Assembly (NCBI GenBank): GCA_003833135.1
Contig: QZLH01000586.1
Span: 31,133 to 41,604 of the forward strand
Reading direction: 5' to 3'
Origin: Oehlia diaphana
Lineage: Eukaryota; Glomeromycota; Glomeromycetes; Glomerales; Glomeraceae
Length of the DNA: 10,472 nucleotides
The notes beneath the pieces are model-generated. The model searched no databases, had not been told where the DNA came from, and saw only the letters and a program-made list of their open reading frames with translations. The position numbers and the translations under genes are program-made. Of this stretch, positions 8,179 through 10,472 are shown piece after piece (position 1 is the stretch's first letter; every line of letters begins with the position of its first letter).

Positions 8179-8315
8179 TTAAAGGCTAAAGGCGCATTGA
8201 CAACCGCCATTGGGAAAGAACCATTCCCCCCAACAAAGGGGACATTCTAATTGACCTGTTTCGTACATTAACCCTGTATGGACAATTAACATTTCGGGTG
8301 CATGAGCCCCTTGTT
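8179..8315 (-). CDS. Cys-rich small protein or C-terminal exon
   Basis: On the minus strand a GC-richer frame stays open for about 45 codons in otherwise stop-dense DNA and ends at TAA 8179-8181. It reads QGAHAPEMLIVHTGLMYETG, then QLECPLCWGEWFF, PNGGCQCAFSL. CPLC and CQC separated by ten residues could bind zinc. A strong 3' splice site, CCCCCCAG, ends at 8316, so it is best read as a terminal exon entered in phase 1; alternatively ATG 8290-8292 starts a 37-aa protein. In phase with it, a GTTTTG donor at 8469 would join it to the exon of the upstream small gene (ILQ-EQGAHAP), giving 81 aa in total. A poly(A) signal lies downstream. The family is not recognised. Frame openness, local GC content, splice site and poly(A) signal are observed; zinc binding is inference. 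Confidence 0.5.
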
Positions 8316-8326
8316 CTGGGGGGAAT
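8223..8326. repeat. GC-rich inverted repeat spanning a 3' splice site
   Basis: ATTCCCCCCA (8223-8232) is perfectly complementary to TGGGGGGAAT (8317-8326), and CAACAAAGGGG / CCCCTTGTTC extend the stem with a bulge. Inner segments around 8244-8256 and 8279-8291 also pair partly. On the minus-strand transcript the right arm contains the CCCCCCAG acceptor of the Cys-rich exon and the left arm encodes its CPLCWGE segment. Confidence 0.65.
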
Positions 8327-8419
8327 CACAAAGGTAATTTAGTTATTCCTGATTGTTCAGAAAATACACAGCATAATTATAAGTTACACAAAATATATTT
8401 GTTCTTCTTATTTGTTTAA

Positions 8420-8629
8420 TTATATTGGATGATTTTGTGATTTAAGAAAATTTCCAAATTTAACAAAACCTTGTAATATTCCAAAAATAATTGTAATAAT
8501 TGCAATAAAAAAAATTTTTTCTCTCACACTATAAACAATATCGTGCGAAAAAATAATTTTAATGTAAAACAAATTTTACCAAATTTTGATTAGTATATGC
8601 AAGTAAAAATAACTTGAATATTCTGACAT
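8420..8629 (-). CDS. Small one-TM protein, two exons (hypothetical)
   Basis: Exon 8629-8580 starts with ATG (MSEYSSYFYLHILIKI) and ends at a GTAAAA donor; a 51-nt intron (8529-8579) ends in TTTATAG; exon 8528-8420 continues in phase (CVREKIFFIAIITIIFGILQ, then GFVKFGNFLKSQNHPI, stop). The result is 52 aa with one hydrophobic segment (about residues 22-39) and a basic tail, like many small organelle membrane subunits. Not recognised as a known family. AT-rich DNA easily makes hydrophobic frames, so the evidence is limited to splice borders, phase agreement and a complete stop. It lies divergent to the gene at 8962 and upstream of the Cys-rich exon, to which it could be alternatively spliced from donor 8469. 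Confidence 0.35.
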
Positions 8630-8961
8630 TTTGTGACTCAAGAGAAAAAAAAAACATTTATTATTCATTAAATTAAATCATTATTTCTTGTTTTTATACA
8701 TGTTTCTTTTGGAGTTCCCATGTCTAGATTTATATGGATCTTCTCGGAGTTACAAATTTTTTCATTATAAACTTTTTTAGTATATTAAATAAATTTTTAT
8801 TGTTCATAAAATAATATAAAAAGCACGTCCGAAATCCCCTCATCACAACAACAAAAAAAAAAAAAAAATAAAATTAAAATTAAAATTATTAAAATTATTA
8901 CATTTTACATTTTTAAAAAAAATTACATTACATTTTAATAATTCATAACATCAAGCAAAAA
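8630..8961. other. Divergent promoter region
   Basis: Separates the minus-strand small gene (start 8629) and the plus-strand gene (start 8962). Contains a TATA block at 8815-8823, a poly-A run at 8853-8868 and several copies of a TAAAAT hexamer at about 8870-8900. A minus-strand ATG at 8722 (MGTPKETC...) gives only 17 codons. No RNA gene seen. Confidence 0.45.
8815..8823 (+). promoter_or_regulatory. TATA box candidate
   Basis: TATAAAAAG about 139 bp upstream of ATG 8962, followed by a comparatively GC-rich segment (AGCACGTCCGAAATCCCCT) that may mark the transcription start region and 5' UTR. Confidence 0.4.
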
Positions 8962-9336
8962 ATGTCGAATACCATTTTATTTCGCGAAGAATATCTTTCC
9001 GCTTTTAAATCAAAGGATGGTCAAGACTTTTCAAATTACCGGGAACGTATTCTTTCAGAATTACTTCGATTATATAAACAACGTTTATTCCCAACTCAAC
9101 TTGAAGCCTTGCGTGAAAGTTTCGAAGTATCTTTTCAAGAATTGGTAAATGCTACTCCTAGTGATATTGAAATCTTGGAGCGAAAATTCGACGATCAAGC
9201 TGTTTTAACTCTTGAAGAACAAAGAGAATTAGTAATAAAAGCTCGTTTTGAATGTGCTTTTCAAAGATTAAAAGAAAATACTCGAATAATTGTTAATAGT
9301 ATAAGTTATATGCCTCCTGTACCTGCTCATATTTAA
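8962..9336 (+). CDS. Intronless 124-aa helical protein of unknown function
   Basis: A complete frame from ATG (A at -3) to TAA with no introns, clearly higher coding complexity than its surroundings and no low-complexity runs. It has no signal peptide, no membrane segment and one cysteine (C98). Charged helical sequence predominates (YRERILSELLRLYKQRL, EILERKFDD, LEEQRELVIKARFE), ending in a Pro-rich tail MPPVPAHI. A motif F-E-x-x-F-Q-x-L occurs twice (54-61 and 96-103), each preceded by a Leu/Glu-rich helix, suggesting an internal duplication of about 42 residues. Not recognised as a named family; a small helical adaptor or interaction protein is the most that can be said. The stop codon runs straight into a 23-base A tract. 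It is the only intronless supported gene in the window. Confidence 0.8.
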   Translation: MSNTILFREEYLSAFKSKDGQDFSNYRERILSELLRLYKQRLFPTQLEALRESFEVSFQELVNATPSDIEILERKFDDQAVLTLEEQRELVIKARFECAFQRLKENTRIIVNSISYMPPVPAHI

Positions 9337-9357
9337 AAAAAAAAAAAAAAAAAAAAA
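9335..9357 (+). repeat. A23 tract beginning inside the stop codon
   Basis: The last two bases of TAA (9334-9336) are the start of an unbroken run of 23 A. It could be a slippage-prone homopolymer or a poly-A tail scar from retroposition. Confidence 0.7.
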
Positions 9358-9629
9358 TAGAAGAAATTAGAAGTTTTATTATTACATTTTTATTATCATT
9401 ATCATCATCTTTATTATTATTATTATTATTATTACTTTTTTTTTTTAATTTTTCTTTTTTTCTTCTTTTTTACATCTCAATGTAAATACGTCTAATAATT
9501 TTTTTTTTAAAAAAAATTTGTTACGTTGTGTAACATTTATCCATTTTTGGTTAATTTTAGTTAAATCATTTTCCCATCATTCATGATGATCAAAAAAAGT
9601 AAATCAAACAAATAAAAACTTATTTTTAC
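9358..9629. other. Microsatellite-rich intergenic region
   Basis: Includes a (TTA)n array at about 9411-9434, a T/C-rich stretch at 9435-9473 and a small hairpin GTTAC...GTAAC near 9520-9536. No exon recognised. It contains the 3' region of the 124-aa gene and the promoter of the DUF5522 gene. Confidence 0.5.
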
Positions 9630-9637
9630 TATAAAAA
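9630..9637 (+). promoter_or_regulatory. TATA box of DUF5522 gene
   Basis: TATAAAAA followed by GGG, 64 bp upstream of the first ATG (9694); arrangement closely matches the methyltransferase promoter (TATAAAAGGG, 58 bp from box start to ATG). Confidence 0.5.
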
Positions 9638-9693
9638 GGGTCATTAACTTTTATCGTAACTTTTTTTTTCTTTCAATTGTTCTATTTTTATAA

Positions 9694-10178
<485 letters not shown>

Positions 10179-10187
10179 TGTAAAATG

Positions 10188-10193
10188 AATAAA
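10188..10193 (+). terminator. Poly(A) signal of DUF5522 gene
   Basis: AATAAA ten bases after the stop codon, followed by a GT-rich segment (GTTGTGTAAG), the usual arrangement for cleavage and polyadenylation. Confidence 0.5.
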
Positions 10194-10247
10194 GTTGTGT
10201 AAGACGTCATTTTTTATATGTTGTGCATATTTAAATATGTTGTACGT

Positions 10248-10277
10248 CATTGATTGGTAGAATGTCACGCGATTGTG
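10248..10277 (+). repeat. 30-bp direct repeat, copy 1
   Basis: Starts CATTGATTGGTA and contains TCACGCGATTGTG; about 26 of 30 positions match 10323-10352. Each copy carries an inverted CCAAT box. Confidence 0.65.
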
Positions 10278-10322
10278 AGATAATAATGCTGTCAATAATT
10301 TGGTTACTGTTATTGGTTACTG

Positions 10323-10352
10323 CATTGATTGGTACATTATCACGGGATTGTG
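10323..10352 (+). repeat. 30-bp direct repeat, copy 2
   Basis: Starts CATTGATTGGTA and contains TCACGGGATTGTG; offset by 75 bases from copy 1. The difference GCG/GGG falls inside the shared TCACGxGATTGTG core. Confidence 0.65.
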
Positions 10353-10374
10353 GAGTGTGTTGCAATTTAATTGG

Positions 10375-10472
10375 GGAATCTTAACCTGTTCCAGGGGGTA
10401 TACGTTTCTTATCCTGTTCCCCTGCATCAGCCACATCAGCCCCAGCCACATGGATTTATTTGTTGTTTTACC
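10375..10472. other. GC-richer end of window
   Basis: Contains two CCTGTTCC words and overlapping CAGCCACAT / CATCAGCC repeats near 10426-10451. Either the 5' UTR of a gene outside the window or part of a repeat. No exon can be defined. Confidence 0.35.

Larger units (their letters stand above)
10203..10374. promoter_or_regulatory. Cluster of CRE-like and inverted CCAAT motifs
   Basis: GACGTCAT (10203-10210) and TACGTCAT (10243-10250) are bZIP/CRE-like. ATTGG (inverted CCAAT) occurs at 10253, 10312, 10328 and 10370. A pair of ~30-bp direct repeats lies inside (10248-10277 and 10323-10352). No gene start is visible in the remaining 100 bases, so this may be a promoter of a gene beyond the window. 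Confidence 0.4.

Noticed and set aside
8221..8330. Structured non-coding RNA gene at the GC island
   Set aside because: The minus strand codes through this island with a proper stop and poly(A) signal; the coding explanation is preferred, although the hairpin is recorded.

Overview
The window looks like nuclear DNA of an AT-rich filamentous fungus, most plausibly an arbuscular mycorrhizal (Glomeromycotina, Rhizophagus-like) genome. This is inferred from very low GC, long A/T homopolymers, short GT-AG introns with pyrimidine-rich 3' ends, TATAAAA promoters, small dispersed repeats and the gene families present. No rRNA, tRNA, CRISPR, operon structure or bacterial ribosome binding site is seen.

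Layout. 1-161 looks like the end of a DNA transposon: clustered 9-mers, a 17-bp direct repeat and a terminus at ...CAGTG. 162-1273 is AT-rich repeat debris that contains a ~400-bp fold-back MITE (660-1062). 1274-4047 (minus strand) holds a heavily spliced gene of about 14 short exons that no single ORF reveals. Manual splicing gives a basic/coiled-coil N-terminal part and a C-terminal exon with a KPD...GEIK signature like the catalytic core of PD-(D/E)XK nucleases. The gene's 3' end seems damaged. 4048-6431 is gene-poor, with three CACGTG sites and a Z-DNA-like tract. 6490-7588 (plus) is a complete three-exon SAM-dependent methyltransferase of 316 aa with an N-myristoylation signal and a polybasic patch. 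8179-8629 (minus) holds one or two hidden small coding units: a Cys-rich C-terminal exon and a small one-TM protein; they could also be spliced together. 8962-9336 (plus) is an intronless 124-aa protein of unknown function with an internal repeat. 9694-10178 (plus) is a two-exon DUF5522 (human C1orf53-like) protein with two candidate starts, the longer one resembling a mitochondrial presequence. The last 300 bases contain a cluster of CRE-like, CCAAT-type and duplicated motifs that could be the promoter of a gene beyond the window.

The genes do not form an obvious pathway; this is a normal eukaryotic neighbourhood of independent units. The most novel-looking items are the nuclease-like multi-exon gene next to transposon debris, the predicted membrane-anchored methyltransferase, and the hidden Cys-rich minus-strand exon whose 3' splice site lies inside a GC-rich inverted repeat. 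All splice models were built by eye and need RNA evidence.
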